Below, piece by piece: positions 8,195 to 16,206 of a DNA stretch of 64,000 nucleotides. The position numbers and the translations under genes were made by a program. Below the pieces are notes generated by a model that searched no databases, had not been told where the DNA came from, and was given only the letters and a program-made list of their open reading frames with translations. Numbering within the stretch: the first letter of the stretch is position 1; each line of letters starts with the position of its first letter. The DNA comes from Methanobacterium sp. (GTDB lineage: Archaea > Methanobacteriota > Methanobacteria > Methanobacteriales > Methanobacteriaceae): NCBI RefSeq assembly GCF_038562635.1, contig NZ_JBCFBO010000001.1:620001-684000 (forward strand), written 5' to 3'.

Positions 8195-8435
8195 AAAAAT
8201 ACTTGCGTCGCAAGGTACCGACTATACTAGAAGTTTGCACTGTTTTTAAAAAAAATAAGATCGGGACATTCTGTAAATGTCCACATATGGTATTTTAGGC
8301 AATATTAGTCTTAATTTTGGATTATTTATATATTGATTACTTATGATCGTGTGCAAAAGCACAGTTATTCATGTTCAGTTTTTTTAAGAGATTTAACAAA
8401 TACTGCAACATTTACCTAAATCCCATATTTAGCAA

Positions 8436-10136
8436 TTATTCCACCAAATAATCAGCTTTACATGTTTTAATGAATTCATCACATAGTTTTTGAGGATCAC
8501 CATCACCTACAATTATTCCATTATCAATCATTATAGCCCTGGTTGTAACTTCTCTAATAAAGTCTACATGGTGGCTTACCATCAAAATAGTTGTGTTAAA
8601 TTTTTTATTTATCCTTTTAAGCGAATTTGATACTATTCTCAGCGTGATAGGATCAAGATCTCCAAATGGTTCATCCAGGATTAAAACCTCAGGTTTAGAT
8701 GTTAACACTAAAGCTAAAGTGGCTCTAACCTTTTGACCTCCAGAAAGCTCATAGGAACACCTGTCCAAAATATCAAGGGGCAAATCAAGCGCTTCAAAAA
8801 TAGGTTCAGCATATTTTCTAACCTCTGTATCTGGGAATTTTGGAAATAGAAGGTCTAAAATATCAGGTTTAAGCTCAATTTTTTCCAGTCTTGCTTTAGC
8901 TTCATGTTCTGGAAGATCAGTAAGCTGGTAAAGAACATCAAGGATTTTATCGCTGATACCAAGTTCTTCAGCTGTTTTACGTGCCTTTGATATAACATGT
9001 TCATCTTTAACTCCAAGACGTGACGCAATTTGATCCTTGATTGTTGCATAATGAGTAAGGGCAAATTCCTGATGCATAAACCCTAATTTCCGCCTTACAT
9101 TCATTCTTTCCAATCCCAGATCTTGCATATCTACCCAGTTATCATTCAATTTAAAGAGAATAGATCCAGAATCTGGAGCATCAAGCCCCGCTACCATTCG
9201 AAGCAAAACTGTTTTCCCAGCTCCACTTGGTCCTATTAAAGATACAATTTCACCTTTTTTAATATCAAATTTTATATCTTTAATTTGAAGAGTATTTCCA
9301 CCTTTTAAAAGGAAAAATCTCTTATTTAAATCATTTACTTTTATTATGGGGTCGCCTATATTCTCATGGCCTGCTAATGGTTCAGCAGGTTCCATTGGCC
9401 CCATAAATTTGGTAATTATTTTCTCAGTAGAACCTTCATCAATGATTTCACCGTTTTCTATTAAAACTAGTCTATCTGAAAGGTATCTGTGAACCTCTGG
9501 AAGGTGAGACACGAGAACTATTGTAACACCTAACTCTTTATTTATATTTTTTATAGCATCTAAAATTTCTTGTTTTGTCCTTGGACATGACATGGTAGCC
9601 GGTTCATCGAGCAATAAGACTTTTGGCTTTTTTGCAAGCTGTCTTGCCATTATAAGTCTTTGTTTTTCACCACCACTTAAAACAGGGGCAAAATGATTTA
9701 TCTTATGGCCTAAACCTACAATCTCAAGAATTTCCTTTGCCTGATCTCCAAATTCAACCACCGCATCGTCCACATCCTGTAAAGACTCATCACCATATTT
9801 AACTCCGGCTAATTTCCTTACAACATTTTGAAGGGCTGTTTCCCCCCATAAACCAAATGACCTTTGAAGATGAATTGCAGTTGAGTTTTTAAGTTTTGCA
9901 AAATAGTACGGGCTTGAATCTGAAGAAACTTCTATACCATCAAGTGTTATTTTACCACTGTCAAATGGTTCTACACCCCTGAGAATTCGCAGTAAACTAG
10001 TTTTTCCAGATCCGCTCATCCCAATTATCCCGACAATCTCACCTTCCTCAACATTGAGATTTATATCATTTAATGCCTTGATTTCTCCACCATTTTCTAT
10101 TTTATATGTCTTGGATAAGTTTTCAACCTTTATCAT
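8436..10136 (-). CDS. atwA: Methyl-coenzyme M reductase activation component A2
   Basis: A 566-residue protein with two ABC ATPase domains in one chain and no membrane segments, matching component A2, the ATP-dependent factor that helps activate the nickel cofactor of methyl-CoM reductase. Domain 1 (about 1-245) has Walker A GMSGSGKT (38-45), signature LSGGEKQR and Walker B VLLLDEP. Domain 2 (about 265-560) has Walker A GPSGAGKT, LSGGQKVR and VLILDEP, plus a helical insert of roughly 90 residues between the Q-loop region and the signature. Start ATG 10136 follows AAGGTGTAAA. It stands as a single gene. Family identification is firm. Confidence 0.93.
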   Translation of the reverse strand: MIKVENLSKTYKIENGGEIKALNDINLNVEEGEIVGIIGMSGSGKTSLLRILRGVEPFDSGKITLDGIEVSSDSSPYYFAKLKNSTAIHLQRSFGLWGETALQNVVRKLAGVKYGDESLQDVDDAVVEFGDQAKEILEIVGLGHKINHFAPVLSGGEKQRLIMARQLAKKPKVLLLDEPATMSCPRTKQEILDAIKNINKELGVTIVLVSHLPEVHRYLSDRLVLIENGEIIDEGSTEKIITKFMGPMEPAEPLAGHENIGDPIIKVNDLNKRFFLLKGGNTLQIKDIKFDIKKGEIVSLIGPSGAGKTVLLRMVAGLDAPDSGSILFKLNDNWVDMQDLGLERMNVRRKLGFMHQEFALTHYATIKDQIASRLGVKDEHVISKARKTAEELGISDKILDVLYQLTDLPEHEAKARLEKIELKPDILDLLFPKFPDTEVRKYAEPIFEALDLPLDILDRCSYELSGGQKVRATLALVLTSKPEVLILDEPFGDLDPITLRIVSNSLKRINKKFNTTILMVSHHVDFIREVTTRAIMIDNGIIVGDGDPQKLCDEFIKTCKADYLVE

Positions 10137-10619
10137 TCATTTACACCTTGTTTAAATAAATTAATATTTAGCCAAAATTTATTGACTTAACATGTTCAGA
10201 AAAATTTAAATCTTTAAAAATTGATCAAAGCTGTTTATCCTCTTTAAGAGTATATCCCTGTTTTTTTCGACGGCTTTTGAATAACTTTCATGGAGTTTAA
10301 CTCAAAAGAATATTACCTGTAAAATCACTTCTTTAGTTAATATTAAACAAAGTGATTTAAATTGTTATGCTAATTTATACATCCTAATTTAAGCTGAACT
10401 GCTTTGTAATACTTTTTTATATAAAAGTAGTAAAGTACTTAAATTCCAAATTTCAAAAATGAAAATAGGGAAAATATGTTTTAAGCTAATCTCAATTTAT
10501 ACTTGCTAATTTAAACTATAACGCCTTTAAACAAACCAATTTATTATTCCATGACTAATTTAAGTGATACCTGTTTAAAGTTATCTCATCACGAGATAGC
10601 AATGCGTGGAGGTGAAAAT
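10137..10619. other. AT-rich gap holding divergent promoters
   Basis: About 480 bp between atwA (minus) and the small DUF2795-like gene (plus). The ORF of the latter can be extended in frame to 10551 but that part has no ribosome site. A small CTCTT/AAGAG palindrome lies near 10233. No other gene seen. Confidence 0.5.
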
Positions 10620-10832
10620 TTGGCACAAAAGCGACAGAAAAGGTTTAATGTAAGTCCAGCACAGGTTGAAAAATCCATAAAGGGGACTCATTTTCCTGCA
10701 CAAAAGCAAGATTTAATTCAAAGAGCAAGAGAAAATCATGCTAATCAGGATGTTTTGAAAGTTTTAGAAAATATGCCTGATAAACAATTCAATTCCCCTG
10801 TAGATATAAGCAAAGCGATGGGAAAAATGTAA
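10620..10832 (+). CDS. DUF2795-like small protein
   Basis: A 70-residue protein resembling DUF2795 proteins: an N-terminal stretch SPAQVEKSIKGTHFPAQKQDLIQRARENHA (typical 'lkGi-fPatk-eLi-hA' pattern) followed by a short helical part and FNSPVDISKAMGK. I choose the TTG at 10620 because GGAGGTGA lies 4 nt before it (7 nt from the GGAGG core); the ATG at 10551 has no such signal. Function unknown; probably a small helical DNA- or protein-binding module. A strong hairpin follows the stop. Confidence 0.75.
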   Translation: MAQKRQKRFNVSPAQVEKSIKGTHFPAQKQDLIQRARENHANQDVLKVLENMPDKQFNSPVDISKAMGKM

Positions 10833-10854
10833 ATGATATAATTAAAATTGTTAA

Positions 10855-10889
10855 GTAAGGACACCAGATTAAACTGGTGTCCATCTTAC
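10855..10889 (+). terminator. Hairpin after the DUF2795-like gene
   Basis: GGACACCAG (10859-10867) pairs perfectly with CTGGTGTCC (10874-10882) around ATTAAA, with GTAAG/CTTAC extending the stem. It lies 23 bp after the stop. No long T run follows, so it may be a processing or stabilising structure rather than a terminator. Confidence 0.45.
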
Positions 10890-11196
10890 AATGAATATAA
10901 CTATTTCAATCTAAAGCCGTCACCTAACTTTAATAAGTTACGTTGTGTGCTGTAAATGCACTATTTGATGAATAATTTTATTTCAAGCTAGATTAAATTT
11001 CATAAGTTTTATATAAACATTATTTTAAATTATTTTAGTAATACAAAAATACTTTTTCTAACATACTTTGCAAGTGTATAACGAATTTTAACAAAGTTTT
11101 AGATAATAAAAGTTTTTAATAAAACTAGTGAATTTTTTCAGTATATAAACAAAATATTAAAGCACATGAAAACAGATTAATTAAACAGGTGATTAT
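10890..11196. other. AT-rich promoter region of nadM
   Basis: About 300 bp without ORFs. TATA-like runs (TTTTATATAAAC near 11007 and AGTATATAAAC near 11140) are on the plus strand; the second lies about 50 bp upstream of the nadM start and is the likelier promoter. Confidence 0.5.
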
Positions 11197-11733
11197 TTGA
11201 GAGGATTACTTGTTGGAAGAATGCAGCCAGTCCATAATGGACATCTTCAAGTTATAAAAAGCATTCTCAAAGAAGTTGATGAAGTCATAATAGGTATTGG
11301 AAGTGCTCAGCTGAGCCATACCCTAAAAGATCCATTTACTGCAGGTGAAAGGGTGATGATGCTTACAAAGGCCCTTAGTGAAAACGGCATTCATGCATCA
11401 AAATATTATATTATACCCATACAGGATGTAGCTTGCAATTCTACCTGGGTGGCCCATGTTAAAATGTTAACACCCCCATTCAAATACATATATTCAGGTA
11501 ATCCGCTGGTTCAACGACTTTTTATTGAAGCAGAAAACAAGGTCACAGAACCACCACTGTTTAATCGTGAAACTTATTCTGGAACAGAAGTTAGAAGAAG
11601 GATACTTCTAGATGAAGATTGGGAATCACTTGTTCCCAAATCAGTTGTAAATGTTATTAAAGAAATTGATGGAATTTCAAGAATGAAACATCTATCTAAA
11701 AAAGAAACTTCAGAATTAATACAAAAAATTTAA
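11197..11733 (+). CDS. nadM: Nicotinamide-nucleotide adenylyltransferase, archaeal type
   Basis: Makes NAD from NMN and ATP in the cytoplasm. The 178-residue protein begins MRGLLVGRMQPVHNGHL, containing the nucleotidyltransferase (H/N)xGH motif at about 13-16. It also has the C-terminal YSGTEVRRR motif (about 124-132), the archaeal equivalent of ISSTxxR. Start is TTG 11197, preceded by AGGTGATTAT with ideal spacing. It is followed 17 bp later by moaE on the same strand, so the two are probably co-transcribed. Confidence 0.95.
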   Translation: MRGLLVGRMQPVHNGHLQVIKSILKEVDEVIIGIGSAQLSHTLKDPFTAGERVMMLTKALSENGIHASKYYIIPIQDVACNSTWVAHVKMLTPPFKYIYSGNPLVQRLFIEAENKVTEPPLFNRETYSGTEVRRRILLDEDWESLVPKSVVNVIKEIDGISRMKHLSKKETSELIQKI

Positions 11734-11750
11734 GAATTTATGGTGATCAC

Positions 11751-12194
11751 ATGGCTCTAAATGTAAGGGTTATCAAAAAAGATGAAGAATTAATTACAAT
11801 TCCCGACCTTATAAATCAGGTTAAAAAGAATCCTAAAATCGATGAATGTGGAGCAGTATTTTCCTTTGAAGGTATAGTAAGGGGCAAAGAAAATGAAACT
11901 AAAGTTAAAAAGTTGAATTTAAGTACCCCTGATATTCAAAAAACCGAAAAGGAACTTAAAGAAATCATAGAAGAGGTTAAAAATAAACATGGAGTGGCAG
12001 AAATAGCCGCAGTACACTATGTTGGGGAATTTTACACGGGGGACTCTCTTTTACTTGTAGTTGTAGCTGGAGCACACAGAGGCGAAACAGTAGATGCTCT
12101 TAAAGAATCAATAGAGCGTATAAAACATGATCTTGAATTTAAAAAAGAAGAATTTACTGATGAAGGAAAAAACATTATTATGTCCGGAGGATAA
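11751..12194 (+). CDS. moaE: Molybdopterin synthase catalytic subunit
   Basis: MoaE-family protein, which with MoaD inserts the dithiolene sulfurs into precursor Z during molybdenum/tungsten cofactor synthesis, needed for formylmethanofuran dehydrogenase. The 147-residue sequence has CGAVFSFEGIVRGKE (about 33-47), IAAVHYVGEFYTGDSLLLVVVAGAHRGE (about 84-111) and a C-terminal KKEEF. In the last motif the usual 'PiWK' catalytic lysine context is replaced by 'DLEFKKEEF', typical of shorter archaeal members. ATG 11751 follows GGTGATCAC. Downstream of nadM. Confidence 0.88.
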   Translation: MALNVRVIKKDEELITIPDLINQVKKNPKIDECGAVFSFEGIVRGKENETKVKKLNLSTPDIQKTEKELKEIIEEVKNKHGVAEIAAVHYVGEFYTGDSLLLVVVAGAHRGETVDALKESIERIKHDLEFKKEEFTDEGKNIIMSGG

Positions 12195-12272
12195 GCTCAA
12201 CAGTTTATCATTAGTCCATTACAGAAATAACTGATTTAAACGCACGGATTAGTTATAAAGGAGAAATTAAAT

Positions 12273-13457
12273 TTGAAAAATATAAGGGATAGTGTCCATG
12301 GAAACCTTTATCTTGACGAATTCGAGATTAAACTGGTAGATACTCCTCAAATCCAGCGTTTAAGACGAATTAAACAGTTAGGATTTACTTACCTTGTTTA
12401 TCCCGGTGCAAACCACTCTCGTTTTGAGCATTCCATCGGGACAATGCACGTTGCATCCAAAATTGCAGACAGCGTTGGGCTAGATGAACATACCAAAAAA
12501 ATGATCCGATCTTGTGCACTTCTGCATGATATAGGACACGGCCCATTTTCACATGTATCAGAAGGTGTTCTTGATACTCCCCACGAATATCAAACATCTA
12601 AAGTTATTAAAGAATCAGAAATTTCAGATATTCTGTCTGAAATGTTCGATCCCAAAGAAATAATCAATATAATACATGGAAAAGGGCCTTTGGGACATAT
12701 AATAAGCAGTGAGCTTGATGCAGATAGAATGGATTATCTTGTAAGAGATTCTTATTATACGGGTGTTGCTTATGGGATGATCGACGTTGAAAGACTTGTA
12801 TCTTCAATGAAACTTGAAGATAGCTTAGTTATCGGAGTAAAAGGCATTCAAGCCGCTGAATCCGCTCTCATTGCAAGATACTTAATGTATCCCAGTGTCT
12901 ATCAGCACCACACCACAAGAATAATAAATTCAATGTTTCGAAGATGCATAAAATGGATGTTTGAAGCAGATTTAGTTAATTCAAATACCATTTACAAATA
13001 TGATGATGCAGACATTACCACAATTGCAAGATCTCATGATGGTCAAATTAAAGACATAATTAACAGGTTAGATAACCGAAATTTGTTTAAAAGAGTATTT
13101 ACCATAAAACTCAGTGATTTAGAAGAACCAAAGGATGTTTTCAAGATCAAAGATAAGAAGCTCAAAAAAATTGAACTTGAAATCGCCGCAGATTTAGGTT
13201 CACATTCTGAGTATACAATAATCGATATCCCAGAATACCCCTTCTTTAATGAAATGAGAACCCAAGTGTCTGTTGGGAATGAATGCGTAAAATTAAATGA
13301 AATATCAAATTTAGTAAGCGCCCTTAAAAATATGAGATTTAATTACGCAGATATCTGCATATATGTTCCAGATGAATATGCAGAAAAAGCTTCAGAATTC
13401 CCATTTGAGGATTATTTAGAGCTTACAATGCAAAAAAATATTAAAGATTGGTTATAA
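12273..13457 (+). CDS. HD-domain phosphohydrolase (dNTPase-like)
   Basis: A 394-residue HD-superfamily protein. The N-terminal motif RDSVHGNLYLDEFEIKLVDTPQIQRLRRIKQLG is typical of archaeal SAMHD1-like phosphohydrolases. The metal ligands are seen as His in SRFEHSIGT (about 51), HD in LLHDIGHGPFSH (about 86-87) and Asp in ELDADRMDYL (about 149). The C-terminal 150 residues are less conserved. Substrate is not determinable; dNTPs or other nucleotides are likely. Start is TTG 12273 after AAAGGAGAAA. It is probably a separate unit from nadM-moaE. Confidence 0.9.
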   Translation: MKNIRDSVHGNLYLDEFEIKLVDTPQIQRLRRIKQLGFTYLVYPGANHSRFEHSIGTMHVASKIADSVGLDEHTKKMIRSCALLHDIGHGPFSHVSEGVLDTPHEYQTSKVIKESEISDILSEMFDPKEIINIIHGKGPLGHIISSELDADRMDYLVRDSYYTGVAYGMIDVERLVSSMKLEDSLVIGVKGIQAAESALIARYLMYPSVYQHHTTRIINSMFRRCIKWMFEADLVNSNTIYKYDDADITTIARSHDGQIKDIINRLDNRNLFKRVFTIKLSDLEEPKDVFKIKDKKLKKIELEIAADLGSHSEYTIIDIPEYPFFNEMRTQVSVGNECVKLNEISNLVSALKNMRFNYADICIYVPDEYAEKASEFPFEDYLELTMQKNIKDWL

Positions 13458-13584
13458 ATTAATTAAAAGAAATAAAATAACTTATTATACTTATAATATT
13501 CAAATTAAATATTTAACTGTTTAAAATTAGCTAATTAAAAAATTTGATTATAAATTATATACAAAATATAAATATGTGATAATT

Positions 13585-14145
13585 ATGATTGTAGTTGCTA
13601 TTACAGGTGCAAGTGGTGTGATTTACGGAGTACGGCTTCTTGAAGTATTAAAGGAACTAGATATAGATACCGCTCTTGTAATAACCGATCCTGCCAAAAT
13701 AATCCTTAAATATGAACTTAATATGGAAGAAGAAGAATTAAAAGAATTAACAGACATAATTTATGATCCAAAGGATCTTACAGCTTCTATTAACAGCGGG
13801 TCGTTTAGATTCAATTCTATGGTCATAGCTCCATGTACAATGAAGACAATTTCTGCAATAGCAAATGGATACGCGAATAATGCCATAACAAGATCTGCAG
13901 ATGTGGTACTTAAAGAAAGAAGAAAATTAGTAATCGTACCTCGTGAAACGCCCCTTAGATCAGTTCACCTTGAAAATATGCTTAAAATAAGCAGGGAAGG
14001 AGGTATAATCCTCCCAGCTATGCCTGGTTTTTATCATAATCCAGAAAATATTGATGATCTATGCAATTTTGTTGTTGGAAAAATCTTAGATGTCCTGGAA
14101 ATTGATAATCACATGTTTAAACGATGGCATAATGACAACCCATAA
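13585..14145 (+). CDS. ubiX: Flavin prenyltransferase UbiX
   Basis: Adds a dimethylallyl group to FMN, producing the prenylated cofactor needed by UbiD-type decarboxylases. The N-terminus MIVVAITGASGVIYGVRLLE has the flavin-binding GASG motif. SGSF-like SGSFRFNSMVIAPCTMKT is at about 72-89 and the conserved ERRKLVIVPRETPLRSVHLENM at about 112-133. The 186-residue length is normal. I use ATG 13585, which follows GTGATAATT; the upstream in-frame GTG at 13576 is part of that site. Followed closely by cbiT. No ubiD is visible in the window. Confidence 0.95.
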   Translation: MIVVAITGASGVIYGVRLLEVLKELDIDTALVITDPAKIILKYELNMEEEELKELTDIIYDPKDLTASINSGSFRFNSMVIAPCTMKTISAIANGYANNAITRSADVVLKERRKLVIVPRETPLRSVHLENMLKISREGGIILPAMPGFYHNPENIDDLCNFVVGKILDVLEIDNHMFKRWHNDNP

Positions 14146-14170
14146 CTAATCAAAATTTTTAATGATTCAT

Positions 14171-14734
14171 ATGATTTCAGATGATGAATTTATAACTCAC
14201 AAAGATGTACCTGGACCAACCAAAGAAGAAATAAGATGCCTTGTTATGTGCAAATCAAAGGTATCGCCAGAGGATATTGTAGTTGATATAGGCTGTGGAA
14301 CAGGAGGGTTGACTTTAGAATTTGCTAAAAGGTCACGTCTTGTTTATGCAGTGGATAAAAATTTAGATGCGCTAAATACAACAGAAAAAAACCTTAAAAA
14401 GCATAAACTGGATAAAAAAGTACAGCTTATCCATAGTGATGCCCTTGAAGCCTTAAGAGACATTGAAACCTTTGATATTTTGATGATTGGAGGGAGTGGT
14501 GGAGATTTACCTCTTTTAATAGAGGAAGGCTACCAGAAACTCACACAAAATGGAAAAATAATAGTTACCTCAATTTTACTCGAAACCCCTGTTGAAGCTG
14601 TTCAAACAATGGAAAAACTCCAGATGGATATTGATATAGTTGATGTATCTATTTCAAAGGGACGTATCATGAAAAGAGGAACTATGATGCTTGCAAGGAA
14701 CCCTATAAATATTGTTACTGGCCAAAAAAATTGA
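14171..14734 (+). CDS. cbiT: Cobalt-precorrin methyltransferase CbiT-like
   Basis: SAM-dependent methyltransferase of the CbiT family (cobalt-precorrin C15-methylation and C12-decarboxylation in cobamide synthesis). It begins with DEFITHKDVPGPTKEEIR, the family's substrate loop, followed by SAM motif I VVDIGCGTGGLT (about 40-51) and IGGSGGDLPLL, typical of CbiT. About 187 residues. The start is ambiguous between ATG 14162 and ATG 14171; I prefer 14171 because TGAT precedes it, but neither has a strong site. Methanogens need cobamides for the Mtr methyltransferase. Confidence 0.88.
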   Translation: MISDDEFITHKDVPGPTKEEIRCLVMCKSKVSPEDIVVDIGCGTGGLTLEFAKRSRLVYAVDKNLDALNTTEKNLKKHKLDKKVQLIHSDALEALRDIETFDILMIGGSGGDLPLLIEEGYQKLTQNGKIIVTSILLETPVEAVQTMEKLQMDIDIVDVSISKGRIMKRGTMMLARNPINIVTGQKN

Positions 14735-14745
14735 AGGGGATAACT

Positions 14746-15537
14746 ATGGAAATACGGAAATATCTGAACAACTGGAGAGTCCGTTTAGGTCTAATTTTAA
14801 TTATACTGGCTGCAATTCTTTATATTACTAATTTCTTACTTTTCAAAGATTTACACGACACTTTGTTCTATCTAGATATAGATTTAGCGTTTATTCCTAT
14901 AGAGGCCCTTATTATCGTTCTTGTTTTAGAATGGATAATAGGTGAAAGGGAAAAAAGAAATCTACTTCAAAAAATGAACATGGTCATAGGGTCCTTTTTC
15001 AGTGAAGTTGGAACTGAGTTACTGGCGGGAATTTCAGAATTTGACTCTAAAACTGAAAAGATAAGGAAAAAGTTGATTATGACTGATGAATGGACTAAAA
15101 AAGATTTTTTAGATGCAAGTAACAGAATTAAAAATTACAATTTCCATGTGTATATTGGAGAGAACAACCCCAATTCCATACACTACTTTCAGGAGTTAAA
15201 AGTATTTCTTGTTAAAAACAGGGAGTTTATGCTGCGCCTTTTGGCAAATCCTAACTTACTGGAACATGATTCATTTACAGACCTGTTATGGGCAGTGTTT
15301 CATTTAACTGAAGAACTTGAAAATAGAACTGATCTAACAAATCTCCCTAAAGCAGATTATCAACATCTTGCAGGAGATACAGAAAGAGCATACAGTTTAC
15401 TGGTTTATGAATGGCTGCAGTACATGGAACATCTCATGGAAAACTATCCTTATCTTTTCTCGCTTGCTATAAGGACAAATCCATTTAATCCAGATGCCAC
15501 TGTAGAAATTCAAGACCCTCCAAAGGGAATGGTTTAA
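14746..15537 (+). CDS. Two-TM membrane protein with cytoplasmic domain, unknown
   Basis: Not recognised. A 263-residue protein with two N-terminal membrane segments (about 14-32 and 42-62), then a soluble, mostly helical region of about 190 residues rich in aromatic and acidic residues. ATG 14746 is preceded by AAGGGGATAAC and lies 11 bp after the cbiT stop, so it is probably co-transcribed with cbiT. An in-frame TTG at 14731 overlaps the cbiT stop but has no ribosome site. Similar 'hypothetical membrane proteins' occur in Methanobacteriales; no function can be assigned. Confidence 0.75.
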   Translation: MEIRKYLNNWRVRLGLILIILAAILYITNFLLFKDLHDTLFYLDIDLAFIPIEALIIVLVLEWIIGEREKRNLLQKMNMVIGSFFSEVGTELLAGISEFDSKTEKIRKKLIMTDEWTKKDFLDASNRIKNYNFHVYIGENNPNSIHYFQELKVFLVKNREFMLRLLANPNLLEHDSFTDLLWAVFHLTEELENRTDLTNLPKADYQHLAGDTERAYSLLVYEWLQYMEHLMENYPYLFSLAIRTNPFNPDATVEIQDPPKGMV

Positions 15538-15736
15538 TATAAAGCCGTAGCAGGCAATAGTTAGCTCACGAAACTAAAACCTTAATAGTGTATAAAACCA
15601 ATCTTAACTATCTGACCATACATAACTTAAAAAAGTTCATGTTGGAGTGTAAAAAACTGGAAAATTTTACATGACAGCATGAACGATTACAGATATGGTA
15701 TGATCACGTCGCACTCAATTTAATAGAGGAAATCAA

Positions 15737-16000
15737 ATGGAAAGACTCAACCTCAAACAGTACAGGGAAATGGTCAGTTTTATACTGGATTATAAAAAGA
15801 CACATGGAAAAATGCCAGAGCATGTAATGGTTAAAGGATATAAAATCTCCAAGAAAGAGTATATAAACATGATAGAACGTGTAAATAAATTTATACTTGA
15901 AATGGGGAGAAATCCGCGAACGGTTGATATTGAACCATCACCAAAAGAATACCTGGCGGATTATCCAGAAGATAATTTAGACGATGATATTAACCATTAA
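15737..16000 (+). CDS. Small protein with pseudomurein-binding-repeat-like motif
   Basis: An 87-residue protein. The segment ISKKEYINMIERVNKFILEMGRNPRTVDI (about 37-65) follows the pattern of the pseudomurein-binding repeat ('y--a--rv--fi--nGr-P'), and the first 30 residues contain a second partial match (YREMVSFILDYKKTHGKMPEHV). No signal peptide or membrane segment is seen, which is odd for a wall-binding repeat. ATG 15737 follows AGAGGAAATC. Its last codons are part of a 43-bp direct repeat that recurs 104 bp downstream. Repeat assignment is by pattern only. Confidence 0.6.
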   Translation: MERLNLKQYREMVSFILDYKKTHGKMPEHVMVKGYKISKKEYINMIERVNKFILEMGRNPRTVDIEPSPKEYLADYPEDNLDDDINH

Positions 16001-16028
16001 AACCATTTTCTATTTTAATAACTGATTT
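15986..16028 (+). repeat. 43-bp direct repeat, copy 1
   Basis: Identical to 16090-16132. This copy contains the last codons and stop of the small pseudomurein-binding-like gene. The 61 bp between copies look unrelated. Confidence 0.85.
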
Positions 16029-16089
16029 TAATTTACATAACCTTAAAACATTCCCATAGTAAAAATAACTAATTATAATATATTAAAAA

Positions 16090-16132
16090 GATATTAACCA
16101 TTAAAACCATTTTCTATTTTAATAACTGATTT
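16090..16132 (+). repeat. 43-bp direct repeat, copy 2
   Basis: Identical to 15986-16028, lying in the intergenic space before the convergent serB gene. A tandem duplication with a 104-bp period is the simplest explanation. Confidence 0.85.
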
Positions 16133-16206
16133 ATTTATACGGCAAATTAACTCAATTTTAAATAAGTAAAATAAATTAAAAATGAAAATTAAAAAAAATA
16201 AGCTAG

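Noticed and set aside
8202..8214. CTTGC/GCAAG hairpin as terminator
   Set aside because: Short stem, no T run after it, and the AT-rich surroundings make such palindromes common.
15986..16132. Possible att site pair
   Set aside because: Only 61 bp between copies, with no integrase or tRNA gene near; a local duplication is simpler.
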